A program made the translations under genes and the position numbers. A stretch of DNA of 64,000 bases from Limnanthes douglasii subsp. nivea. Lineage: Eukaryota > Streptophyta > Magnoliopsida > Brassicales > Limnanthaceae. Where the stretch lies: NCBI GenBank assembly GCA_036936605.1, contig JAUPFV010000003.1:106153278-106217277 (forward strand), given 5' to 3'. This document shows, piece by piece, positions 19,641-30,725 of this stretch (position 1 is its first letter; each line of letters starts with the position of its first letter). Below the pieces are notes generated by a model. The model made no database searches. It was not told where the DNA came from and worked only from the letters and a program-made list of their open reading frames with translations.

Positions 19641-22600
19641 AAAACAAATGGCAGACCCGAACTAGTTGATGTCAAATTATTGAGAAAGAACCAATATGTC
19701 CGTAGATGGAAAGTTTGAAGTTGAGCATTTTAATGGACAACATAGGTTCATGGCGGCCCCAAAAGACCTTACAGGGCTTCTTACTAAGATTGAGTCAATA
19801 ATTAATAAAGGAACATACTAATAGATTTTGTTTATTACATGAAAAACTGATCTCATAGACCTATAAATTCAAATCTATTGCAGACGATGAGAAAAGAGAG
19901 GATGTGATTTCTATAATTTTGAAGGACATAAAGTTACAATAATTCCAAAGTATAAATTCATCTCACAATTGGGGCATGGGAGAACTCAAATCATGGTTTC
20001 TCAAGCCGAAAAGATAAGTGACAACAATATCTCAAACTCATACTTCTAAGCAAGTCAAATCTATTATGTAGACTATGAACAATGAGGAATAAGATCATGT
20101 GAGTCCTTGAATGTTTAAGGATATGGTGCTAAAATAAGCCCAAACTATGAAGCATTCGTTGAATTCATCTCGCGAGAATAAGAGGGAGAACTCATATCAA
20201 GGGTCTTCAAGTTGAAATGTGTCACGACAAAAACGTTTCCATAATAAAAAGAAGCCGTCGAACTCCTACTTTTAGACATGACCGAATAGAGGAGTATGGC
20301 AGAGAGCCTCAGCTGAAACATGGAGAGGGAATTAAGAAACCATAATTCCACCAGATGTGAACACTAGAACAGTACCACCACCTAGAGTGCAGCCAATATA
20401 TTCTTTGTTTTCACCAAAATACAATCAGATACCAGAATTATTCTTAGGATTTTAGTATGCTCAGGTTCTCACACCATGGATTCCCCTCAATCACCAGCAA
20501 GTCCAGACTTATCCTTGGATAGCGCTTAACAACCTTGTGGTATAATCTGCCAACCTATTGGACCTAGTACAGGGATAACAACGACAACAACTTAATTATG
20601 TAAATTCTTATCAAAACTAGGCTCAGGATTATCTGTATTACCCACTAAGATTACCAGGTTATTAGTAAAATAAATTGAAACACAAGATGAATATATTGGT
20701 TGAAATATGGAAAGAACCAAGGTTTCAAAAAACATACTCATTAATGAACCCCTTGAATGATTTCTATGAGAATGATGATATCCATCAAGACAAAAAGTCC
20801 ACTTTGACCCCATATTTTATGTATTATATAATGCCAGTTGTTTGATAACAAAAAGATAGATAAGTACTACGTAAATTGAGATTTGGAGGATCGTATCCAA
20901 CAATTTAACAGTGATATATTGCAGTATGAAGCTGTGAATGGGATAAAGTATCAAGTATTTGCCATTAACCTCAAACGAAGTATTATACAGTGGTTCATCA
21001 GTCTCACAAAATGATGCATAAAAAACTATAAGATCTTTTGAATGGCATTCATGGACTATTTTAAGGTTCAAATAAGATCATAGGAGATAAAGATTATATA
21101 CTCTATTGCAAACATATATGTAACAAAAGTTTATAGAAGTACACCAAGTCTAATATGGAAACAAATTCTCAACTACAAGATTGGTACAATATAGTGGTCG
21201 TAGAAACATTCAGAGAAAGAGTCAAAGAAGGTTCCTTATCTATCGTAATAATAAAGAAGAAAACTTAGAACTTTAAATATCTAGTAGCTCAGGTAAAGCA
21301 ATATATCAGAGCATGTGAAATCTCCACAGAAAATAAATGGGTGATAACAAAAATTCAGTTATACCCTTCGACCAGTAAGACTGATACAGTGGCACCGAGG
21401 AACAACGGTGCTTCGACTTTGTTCAAGATGAGAAAAAATAAGAGTTACAGATATAAGGGGAAGTCTAGAAGCGGTTACAATACCTGTAGAAGCGAGATAA
21501 CTGATTACCCCCATAGAGGGCTATTTACCGACCTGACCTAGACATTGGTGAAGATTTCTTTAAAAACCAAGGAGACAAGAAAGTAGAACGGTCCTCGAAA
21601 GTTGCATGAAGCAAAAGCGAATCAAGAGAAAAATAAATATCGTAAGTTCCATGATGATATTGGTAATTTTACTAAATACTATTGGGCTTTGTTGGATCAA
21701 GTGTAGACTTTAGTAGATAAAAATAACTAAATGAGTTTATTAAAAAGAAAAAAAAGAACCAAGACAAGGTTCGGGTGATTTTGTAAAACAAGTCATGTCC
21801 TTTACCAAAGAGCAAAGATCCATGGATAGCGAAAAATATCATAGTGATCGAGACAAAAGAAGAAAGGTACTTGGACCCAGATCCGAGTAGACATATTATA
21901 GGAGTGATCTATAGATGAGATCATATTATGGATTCTCCAAAATGTTAAGAAAGAGGCATGCATAAAAGATCTTAATACTATATCAAATGCAAAAGTCCCC
22001 ACACCTGTATTAAAATCCATATATGATTACATCATTCTTGTATGATGATCTTAGAGGAGTAGCGTCTCCATCCACTGATGCAATATTGATAACAGTAGAG
22101 ATGGCATGAGTATATATCAAGAGGGTGATGATCAGCACTGGTATCTCAAAAATATCTTATATAGAGGTACATATGAAAAAAATGAGAGAAGCTACAATGC
22201 TTACCCAAGTCGAAAAATCTTAACCAACTATATAGAGCAAATGCAGTTTTTATAGAGGAACAACCTATGGAGAAAGAAAACTTCCATGAAAATGTACAAT
22301 GTCTTTCCATTGTGGTAGATGAACTATCTTTCTATAATATTATATTATGACCTTTTTGGCTCGATCAGATACATGATATAGTTTCTACAGTTGACCAATT
22401 CTTGAGAAATCATATTAATGGGAAACTAGTCATTATAAGAAAAAAGTATAACATATTTGGGGAGTGTTATGCAGCATCTGTGGTATTGAAAGCATAACAA
22501 CCAAATTATATAAGGGTTGACTTGGAATGAATGGATGACTCGAGAGAAGGACATCGTCTAAAGAAATTGAGGGAATGTCAAAAGATTTTATTGATAGTTC

Positions 22601-22646
22601 CATATAATTCAGACCCTGATATAACTATCATATAAGATCGTAGCAG
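19641..22646 (+). pseudogene. Element G, left part: decayed gypsy gag and protease
   Basis: Heavily mutated + strand gag-protease. A Pro-rich gag segment (IPPDVNTRTVPPPRVQPIY) lies near 20345-20400. A knuckle remnant near 21640-21690 reads KFHDDIGNFTKYYWAL and resembles the CxxHxxxGHxTxDC block. A protease region reads DDLRGVASP near 22050-22080 and RVMISTGIS near 22120-22145, in place of the usual MIDTGSS. Then comes SFYNIILCPFWL, the usual YNxIxGRPWL, near 22330-22365. Reading stops at 22646, where element D begins. RT and integrase of the same type resume at 50825. It is certainly inactive. Confidence 0.65.
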
Positions 22647-22742
22647 TGTGCAGAGAGAGAAATACAGGATTCTAGAGAGATAAACTAATAAAAGTAATTG
22701 TTAATATTAAATGTTCACCACCCCACCCCCATAAAGACAATC

Positions 22743-22756
22743 TTATTTTATATAGA
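22743..22756 (-). promoter_or_regulatory. TATA box in element D LTR
   Basis: The minus strand reads TTCTATATAAAATAAG, a good plant TATA box in the expected part of the LTR. The matching boxes in F (38500-38511) and E (30494-30503 and 37031-37038) support it. Confidence 0.5.
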
Positions 22757-22914
22757 AATGGGTGTGGGCCCTTACCCGACCCACTTTATCCTATCTTTAC
22801 CTTTATTTACTCTAATTCTATCCACATAATCATTATTTACAAGATTGGTCCTTTCTCTTTTATAATATTTCCTTATTGTAACAAACAATTATTACATTCT
22901 AAAAGTATTCCCAT

Positions 22915-23956
22915 CATAGTTGTCAGTGGCGTGCGGCGGTCCGTGGCGAAGAGAGCTAAAAAAGCCACAATGGCGAGGCGAGCCGCGCGGCGATGGCCAT
23001 ATGTCATGCGGCGATCCCTTACCTGAATAATTTTTTTTAAAACACATAACTGTAATTTAAATTGTACTATTTAGACATTTAAACTAACAATAATAACTTA
23101 AACATCCAATTGCATATTCTTAGAACATTTGAGTCAAATGACAAACACATATATTAAAAGATCAAATTATAAAACATCAAATTACATAATTCTTAAAACA
23201 TATGAGTTAAATGACAAACATAGACTAAAACACATCATCGTCCGAGACAACATTTTCACATCCAACCCATCCGGTTGTGTACACAAATATTATATTCAGC
23301 GCATTGTCTTCTCGTTGAAAATACTGAAATGCAAAAGATAGTGATGCATTAGTAGGAACCAAATAGTAATACCCCCTTCTAAGCCTTTTGTCAATCAAAA
23401 TTCCTCTTGGAAATTCCGTTTGAAAACAATTTTCACTTTATAGCCTAAAACAATACCATATACTGTTTGACAGTTTGTATATTCACCTGTCTAAGAGACT
23501 AACAAAACCCAGTATTAATTTCAATAAATATTTGGAGCTGGGATACAGTTAATATAACGAGTGTGATGATATGAAAGATAGGATATTGAAGCTTACCCTT
23601 AGAACAAAAGCATTCCAGATACGTGTGCAGAGAATAGTTTCGGACAAATTACCATAAAAACAGGACCGAAACGAAGGTCTCTACGTCGTCATCGGGTTTG
23701 TGCCTGCTTGATTGAGGGAAAAATGAAAGATGCTAGAAGTAGAAGAGAGAACGTGGATCTATTAAGTTATTAGATTTTTATTATTTAATATATATATATG
23801 GGTCTTAGTGTGGCGCGCCATGGCGAGAGCCTCGCCACACCATTTGTGGCGACCGTGGCGCGCCATGGCGACCGCCACGCTAAGACCGTCGCCACGTCCC
23901 ATCCTGTGGCGCCGGAGGCTCGCCATGCCTCGCCACAGCGCCATTTGACAACTATG
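22915..23956. mobile_element. Non-autonomous hAT-like element, 1042 bp, in D LTR
   Basis: Imperfect terminal inverted repeats (CATAGTTGTCA followed by GTGGCG or AATGGCG) and an 8 bp target duplication ATTCCCAT (22907-22914) / ATTCTCAT (23957-23964), 7 of 8 matching, typical of hAT. Both ends are GC-rich and packed with GGCG/CGCC and GGCGCGCC motifs (22925-23010 and 23810-23940), while the middle is AT-rich. Such subterminal repeats are the usual transposase-binding regions. No transposase is encoded. Short ORFs at the GC-rich right end are byproducts of the repeats. Confidence 0.85.
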
Positions 23957-24009
23957 ATTCTCATACTTTGTCCAGTCCGATTAGGTATGGAAAATTTGCT
24001 CCCTTATCA

Positions 24010-24702
24010 GTAGCCATTCAATCCGTGTGAGAGAGAACGAGCGAGGACTACACTATCAGTATTGGGGTCGAACTTGCACTGCCCCGATGGCAAATTCTTT
24101 AGGGTCGTTATGTCGTGGTACCTGGTTGCCCGATATATTGAGGCAGATTATTGTGGCCTAATATTAACAAGTCGTTCAATAAAAAATTAGGTACATCTGA
24201 TGTCCACTCACTTGTACATTTTAACCAATCAGCCTATCCTTGGTTGGACTATTATTTTGGGCCCGTGTTTGTTGGGCTTCCTCATCTTCCTTGATTGTGC
24301 CAGGACCATTGGTCATGTTGGACAAAGAATCAAGCCACGGTCTTACACGTATCTGCTATTTATTAGGCACACGTTGTTTGTGGTTCTTAAATAACCGCCT
24401 TTTGATCTGACTGATGCCTGAATGATGACGCTAGTTTTCAGCCCTACAAGAGTGTCAGACGATAACACATGTTTGTTAATCATTTGAAGTGTATCAATTT
24501 GTACTTTCAAAAAATAACTCTTGGGCTTCCTGAGTCTCTAGTCGATTTCACATCTCTATGAAGATACCCGTCGAGGAGAAAGTTTCTCTATGAATACCTT
24601 TCAAAACTTCATTATTCATCCTCAAGAGTTTATAAAGAGATAAAGTAAGGTTTTTGAGCCCAGTTTTTCTAAAGAGATAAAATATACTGCCATCTTTGTT
24701 TT
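24010..24702 (+). other. 5' region of the element D antisense ORF
   Basis: Lies between the D LTR and the aORF start. A TATA-like TTTATAAAGAG sits at 24629-24637, about 70 bp before the ATG at 24703. Elements E and F have boxes in the same relation, so this is probably the aORF promoter and leader. No coding sequence is seen. Confidence 0.45.
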
Positions 24703-27700
24703 ATGAAAAAACTCGCACAAAGTAAAAAACCCAAACCAACCAAAAATTCCATTTTTGGTCCATATGATTACTTAAGTATGTCTAAAAGGGATGCCGAATA
24801 CAAAGTTGCGGGTTTAATCGATAACTCCCCAAAGCTCTATTCCCACACGACTTTGTACGCCTCTTTCAACCCTAACCGACATCATTCTTCCAGACAAACC
24901 TCCCCTACCACTCTTGCTCCAACTCCTCAATTAGGCCTGAATTCTTCCTTTGATCAAGGTCAAATATCTCGCACCGACCGATCCTCTTGCTTAACCCCAA
25001 AAACTTCACATGCCCCACATCCCTACCCTCGGTTTTTAATTATGGGAGACTTGAGTGCCTCTTCATCATCCGATGCTCCCGAGATGGTTTAACTGACGCT
25101 GACCATTACAAGCATTCATAATTGCCTCCTAAAAATATCCGAACTAAAATTGGCGATGTTACTAAAAGTCGTGTCATTGACAAGTCAATTTCCATCGTCG
25201 CCAGATCAACCGTCGCAAAAATAAACTTGTCAGCCACATCGAAATAGAGGGCCGTGCTGAACGAAGGTGATGAGAATCATGCTCAAGTTGCTGACCGGGC
25301 TCCTAGTACTAATGATGTGGGTCAATCTAGTACCGACCCGGTTGTTGTTGTCCACCGAGATGGGAAACAAATTTTGACGGAGGGAACTAGTGTTATTACT
25401 CTTATGGGGGAAGAAGAACCTCTGCCTCATAAAATCCACAATGTGTTAACCGGATATCAGAATGTTTTGTCTAGGGCGCACATTATCACTCTCTACCACC
25501 ACAAATATATGTACTATAATGCCAAAGAGATGTCAGAGCAGAAATTTACTCGGGGCATTTTGCACTGCGTAAACATTTGATTCCCAGCAGCAGGGGACAC
25601 ACCATTATCCATGAAGAAGAAGGAGCTATCAATATTTTGAGATGTCCTAAACTGGGGCCTTGGGTTTCCACTGGATCCCGACATGGTAAGATATTTTGAG
25701 ATTTTTGAGCTATGCCCATCCCAACTCACTCTTAATGATTGGTTCATATTAATTTCGTATATCATAGTCTCGCGATTTTCGGAAATATTGATGCCTATGG
25801 AAGAGTTTGTAGCGATGAATGATATCTCGAAGTCGCCAAACTTATTTTTCTTTTATACCTCCTTAGCCAACCATTTGAAAATAGTAAATGATCTGCAGGA
25901 AGTCAACAAGGTGTGGAAACATTGGTTTGTGTTTATTAGCAGAGTTTGGGAGAATAAAAGATCTCACTCAAAGGAAAACATTAGGCGAGTGACTTAAAAA
26001 TGGGTCGAGGAAGGTTCTTGTAAAACCCTTTTTTTCATTATTTATTTCTTCTTTAGCTCCGAAGATAAAATTGCAGGCTCTGAAAAATGAGCTCCTAGAA
26101 TCGGCCACGAAATTTTTTGAAGAACTGAAGGAGTGGGACAAAAGAAACTAGGGGCGGGCTTTCCATCGTTGTTTCAAGCCAGTAAATCTAATCAATAACA
26201 ATCTATGGCGCTGCTCTAACGATTACTTAAGCTTTGAGCAGTTAAGGGTGGCACATGATCCTATTGACTTGGTAAAAAAGCTACAAGCCCCCAACGCCAT
26301 TTTCTTCTTACCTAAGCGTAAGAGAGCTCCTAGTAAACGTGCTAAGTCAGAGGAGTTGTTTGACGCTGAGACGAAAAAAACCGGGCCTAGAATAGAAAAA
26401 TCTGAACCATGGAATGTAGTTGTGGAGACGGCTACTGAAGCTGAGGTCACAAAGATATAATACTACAGACCCCAATGCCCCATCAATGCAAATAGTGGAT
26501 CACAATCCTCTGATGATGATGGAAGATGTAGTTATTGAACACACGGTCATCCTCAACGACCTGCTATTACTGAAGGAAAGCCCCCGAGTGATGGCGAGAA
26601 GCAAAACAAAACTCGCACAGAGAAAATGAAGAAAACCGCCACTGTCGAGGATGGAAATAAAAAATCCTGAGGTGCTATGAAGAAAATCTGAAGCTTCACT
26701 GGAAGACCGATCCAACCCACCCATGGCTGAGCAGACTACTATACTGACTATTTTTAAACAGTATGATAGAGGTATCGAAATGGTCGCGCGTAAGGAGGGA
26801 TAAAAAAAAGAAAAACTTGTGGATAAAGAGGATCTTACAGAAAATGATGCAGAAATTGTGCAACTGGAAACCAAAACGGATACGACATATTTAAAAAATC
26901 TACCGGATAAGAATGGTGGTGATTCGCATCTTCTTTGGTCAGGTCGAGACCCTACAACACTGCACGCCCCCCTGAGAAAACTTTTTCCCTTTTTAGATTA
27001 TACAAATCCCACGAATTGAGGCATAATAATTGAGACCCGCTACCCGTAATCTCTCTTCCCGCAATAGATGGTCTAATTCTCCTAAGATTGTGTGATAATT
27101 GTTCGCCCTCGAGATCCTTTCAGCTCCAACAGTCGGGCATGATTGTCACCTCGTTGTATCATATGCTGGTCCCTCTTGCGTTTAAAGAAAAGTAAGCTGA
27201 GTAGCTTGGTGGCAAACTGCTGCTAGCTATAAACCGAATATCCAAACTGGAAGGAGGGCTTAAAGAATAAACTCTTCACTTTATGGAATTAGAGTTAGAT
27301 GCGCGGGACATAGTCTATCGCGCCAATTTTTGGGCTAAATCGGTTGAGGCCAAACTCCGGACACTCTGAGAAAAGGAAGCATAATGGAAAAAATCAAAAG
27401 CCAAGCATCTACAAATCATCCATACTCTGTGCTCTGCCAAAGTGACTACTGAAGAAGATCGAGACCAGGCTGTTCGGTCACTTGCAGCTCAAAAAATTCA
27501 AACTCATTTCCGCCGATTTCAAACATGCAAAGCTCTTCGCGAATTCTGACTCGAAACAAAAAAAAGAGTAAGGAAGAAAAGAGCCAGTTTGCTGACAAGT
27601 GTGTGAAAACTGTGGAAGGGAAACTTGTCGACGCTAAAGCTGCGTATTTTATTTTTTTCCGACCAACAATTTCCAGACCTACCTCTTGGGTTTATATGGT

Positions 27701-27804
27701 TTGATGTTCGCGAAGAAGACCGTTCTGATGGGTTTGTTTGTGAGGACGATGGTGCTGAGGGGGAAGACGAAGAGGACGCATCCTGAGAGTCATCTGACGA
27801 CTAA
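24703..27804 (+). pseudogene. Antisense ORF (aORF) of element D
   Basis: Runs opposite to pol of D. The first block (24703-25092) reads MKKLAQSKKPKP then YDYLSMSKRDAEYKVAGLI, matched in F. A PF04195-like block follows at about 25680-25830: DPDMVRYFEIFELCPSQLT, DWFILISYIIVSRFSE. Then SRVWEN near 25940 and a GT donor at 26020, with an acceptor probably at 26076. Exon 2 has AFHRCFKPVNLINN near 26157-26200, a basic segment KRKRAPSKR, a coiled-coil-like stretch (about 27190-27600), and ends FPDLPLGFIWFDVREED with an acidic Glu/Asp tail at 27804. Several stops and frame changes. Tat-lineage elements are known to carry such extra antisense ORFs; their function is unknown. Confidence 0.7.
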
Positions 27805-28070
27805 ACTTTGGAGGAGAAAATTAAGTTTGATTCTGTTTTATTTTACTTTATCACATACTGGTGGCCGTTGCTGCATTTTTTTTATCCCAACCCTTATGAT
27901 TGTGTGACTCTGCTGCATTTTTTGTATTATGACCCTTGTAATCGTATAACATCGATCTTTTGATGAATGTACCCGTTGTTTGCTTAAAAGTTTCATTATT
28001 TAAATAAAAAATTATCAGTTTCTGACACCAAGATGAAAATCGTTAAACAAAATTACAAGACCGGTCACAA
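27805..28070. other. Spacer between aORF end and tandem array of D
   Basis: Non-coding, T-rich on + just after the aORF stop. It probably holds its 3' UTR. No other signal is seen. Confidence 0.4.
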
Positions 28071-28520
28071 AAATAATTTGGATCAACTTACGTTGAAAAA
28101 CCCTTAAGGTTTAAAGCATAAAATAATGTAGATCAAGCAACGTTGAAAAACCTTTAAGGTTCGAACAGTTAAGCTAATGAAGATCAACCGACGTTGAAAA
28201 CCTTTAAGGTTCGAACACAAAAAATAATGTGAATCAACCGACGTTGAAAAAACCCTTAAGGTTCAAACACAAAAAATAATGTAGATGAACCGATGTTAAA
28301 AAAACCATTAAGATTCGAATACATAAAATAATTTAGATCAATCGACATTGAAAAACCTTTTGAACACAAAAAATAATGTAGATCAACCAACGTTGAAAAA
28401 ACCTTAAGGATCAAACACAAAAAATAATGTAGATCAACCGATGTTGAAAAAACCCTTAAGGTTTGAATACATAAAATAATGTAGATGAACCGAAGTTTAA
28501 AAAACCCTTAACGTTCGAAT
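28071..28520. repeat. Tandem array, about 50 bp unit, nine copies (element D)
   Basis: Units contain AATAATGTAGATCAACCGAC, GTTGAAAAACCCTTAAGG and TTCGAACAC, with starts near 28071, 28123, 28172, 28222, 28273, 28325, 28369, 28419 and 28471. One unit is shortened (about 44 bp). Copies diverge by 5-15 % by eye. The array sits between pol and the aORF, as do shorter arrays in A and F. Confidence 0.9.
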
Positions 28521-28580
28521 AATCCTGTAAGTATTTAGTAAAGGCTTCAGTTTATATTAACATATTGGTTTCTGTAAACA

Positions 28581-28620
28581 CGTCGTTGAAACGTCCCTGC
28601 GTCACCAGGTTAGGAAAGAG
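28581..28620 (-). other. Conserved post-pol motif, element D
   Basis: The minus strand reads ACTCTTTCCTAACCTGGTGA then GGGACGTTTCAACGACG. It aligns with CTTTCCTACGTTGGTGG...GGTTTTAATGAGG of E, about 60 bp after the pol stop. Confidence 0.6.
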
Positions 28621-28679
28621 TGTATCGTCAATCAAAATTGTTTACAAGAAAATATATAATAAAAAAAATAAATATTCAG

Positions 28680-30000
28680 AATTAATCTAAGTACATCTTT
28701 AAATGTTTGATATTCCACGGAATCCACAAGGGTCGACCATTTTTTTCTTTTAGCCGATAGGTGTCCAGTTTTATCCTTTCCATCACTTGGTAAGGATCTT
28801 CCTAATTAGGAGCCAGCTCTCTGAGGTTCTCTTCTGTATGAAAGAAAAATTTCCTCAAGACCTTGTCACTGACCTTAAACTCTCTTGTTCGAACCTTGGA
28901 GGCATACCTGCTTCGCATTAAATTTTTGTAATGTAATGAGTTTAAATGGGAACGACTTTGTTTTTCCTCAATCAAATCGAGGGCAAGACGTCGACCCTCA
29001 TCGTTATTGTTCTCTAAATAGTGCTCGAACCCGAAAGATGAGAATATAGTTTCTAATGGGGTCACGACATCCATACCATACACCAACACATAAGGTAACT
29101 CTTGAGTAGTGGTTCAGTGGGTAGTTCGATATGCCTACACCACCTCTTGTAAGTAATCTGCTAATTTCCAAACTTTCCCCTCCACATATTTTTTGAGATT
29201 ATCGATAATCGTTCTCTTTGTTACTTCAACCTAGCCGTTTATCTGCGGGTGAATATGTGTTGTAAAGCATTGTTGGATTCTTCGAGAGGAACAAAAATAT
29301 ATCATTTCGCTACTATCAAATTACGGACCATTGTCCATAGTTAACCTTCGCGGACACCAAAATGACAAAAAATGTTCGACCAGATGAACTTGATTACATC
29401 TTTAGGACTTGTCCATGATAAAGGGTCAGCCTTAACCCATTTAGAGAAATAATCCACATCGACCACTATTGTTTGTCTTCCTCTTGTAGTCATCCAAAGT
29501 GGGCCTTACCAAGTCGATCCCTCACCAATCAAATGGTAACCCCTTAGAAACAGACTCAAGCAACATGGACGGGATTCGAATTGAGTTAGCAAACCTCTAA
29601 CAAGTATTGCACCTCTTGACCAACTTTCTAGCATCGGCCGCTATTGTGGGCCAGTAGAAGCTCGATAGCAAAAACTCTTCTAAACAAAGCTTTGAAACCA
29701 CAATGAGCCGACCTTTCTCCATCATGTAGTTTAGATAAAACTATATGTGACTTGTTATGCCCAAGACATCTTAACATAGGTCTACTCAAAGATTTGTTTT
29801 AAAGTATGCCCCTTAAAAGCACAAAACTGTGGGCCTTCAACTGTACCTTTTTAGCCAACGTTTTATTAGTGGGTAACACATTGTTCATAAAAAAAAATCA
29901 GACGTAATATCTCCAGTCTGCGCTAGTAATCGTTGAAATTTGCCAATCGATCTTTGGTCAGTTTACTAGCTTGGTCCTTTTAATTATTGATGGATCTTCG
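28680..30000 (-). pseudogene. Integrase of element D
   Basis: Recognisable core on the minus strand: VDVDYFSKWVKADPL near 29470-29425 (Asp), a DNG block near 29345-29320, and NGQVEVTKRTI near 29250-29215 with the catalytic Glu kept. The C-terminal region is open (29089-28802): YGMDVVTPLETIF, then LMRSRYASKVRTREFKVSDKV. It ends WNIKHLKMYLD-stop near 28685. The zinc-binding region lies near 29800-29600. Several frame breaks make it inactive. Confidence 0.82.
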
Positions 30001-30282
30001 TACGTTAGAACCCATGGGTAATCCCCGACGTACGCCATTATTGCTAACGAATATGCAATTATAATGTCCACTCTGTGGACATGTTCATACGTGATTTTTA
30101 CAAAATCCGCAACAAAAACCCTTAGCTAGCATGATTAACCAGATATTTAACCAGATTTTCATTTCTTGCCTCAGAGTGTCTAGTAGCATGATTAACCAGT
30201 AGTTGGGAATCACTTATTAACTGTACGTGCTTGGCCCTGTAAATCTGTTAGAGTCTTAGTCATGCTAATGTTGCCTCAAACT
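30001..30282 (-). pseudogene. RNase H of element D, C-terminal part
   Basis: Continuation of the second RNase H domain after element E. Joining across E restores an ASNNEVEFEA-type reading, the usual ASNNEAEYEA block, which confirms the insertion point. Stops follow downstream. Confidence 0.7.
30278..30282. repeat. Element E target-site duplication, left
   Basis: AAACT, matching ATACT at 37188-37192 with one mismatch. Confidence 0.75.
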
Positions 30283-30652
30283 TAATGAGTTCGGATACTT
30301 CAGACACAACCCACTACTTAATCCGGACAGGGGTAATTCGGACCATAACACTCCACTGAAAAATCCGGACATGAAAAATGTAAAACACAATTTGACTAAG
30401 CTATTTGTTAATCAACTTAAAAGACTAATGGGTCCTTAAACTTGACCCAGTTTCACAACTTGACCTGGTAAGCCCATGGGTCCTTAAATTAAGGGTATAA
30501 GTACCCCAACCACTCTCATTAATAAGGGAGATCAACATTTAATACAAGCAGGCTGCTTAATTATCTCACTACTCCTCACACTAAACCAAAATAATTCAAA
30601 CTTACCAAAACACTTTACCAAACTACCCTCCAACCCAAAATAAACCAAATCA
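30283..30652 (+). repeat. Element E 5' LTR (370 bp)
   Basis: Starts TAATGAGTTCGG (the TG has become TA) and ends ...CCAAATCA. It contains a TATA box (GGGTATAAGTACCCC) at 30494-30503. Pairs with 36818-37187. Confidence 0.93.
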
Positions 30653-30655
30653 AAT

Positions 30656-30673
30656 TGGCGACCACAATGAGAG
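30656..30673 (+). other. Element E primer binding site (tRNA-Arg)
   Basis: TGGCGACCACAATGAGAG, 3 nt after the LTR. It matches the 3' end of plant tRNA-Arg(UCG/CCG type) with two mismatches. tRNA-Arg priming is typical of Ogre-like Tat elements. Confidence 0.75.
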
Positions 30674-30725
30674 CACGAGGGTGTCTGGATTTTACATTCA
30701 AAACCATTAAAAAGAACCAGTTTGG

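Larger units (their letters stand above)
22647..24009 (-). repeat. Element D 3' LTR, with hAT insertion
   Basis: On the minus strand it starts TGATAAGGG at 24009, after a GGCTAC that matches the PPT-LTR junctions of E and F (GGGGCTAC then TG). It ends ...CTGCACA at 22647. Without the hAT-like insert and its duplication it is about 313 bp, close to the 317 and 370 bp LTRs of F and E. It has no second copy in the window, so the outer boundary is inferred. Confidence 0.6.

Noticed and set aside
19690..19760. FEVEHFNGQHRF resembling the start of a Ty1/copia gag
   Set aside because: Only about a dozen residues fit and the sequence that follows does not continue as copia gag; the rest of G is gypsy-like.
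23762..24013. His/Arg-rich ORFs (RHGES..., RRHRMGRG...)
   Set aside because: They arise from the GC-rich GGCG/CGCC end repeats of the hAT-like element and run past its border into the LTR.
26020..26056. 37 bp intron in the D antisense ORF
   Set aside because: Too short for plant splicing; the next AG at 26075-26076 gives a more plausible 57 bp intron and keeps the exon 2 frame.
28071..28520. Regular 50 bp repeats that could suggest a CRISPR array
   Set aside because: Repeats run head to tail with no unique spacers, and the context is a plant retrotransposon spacer.
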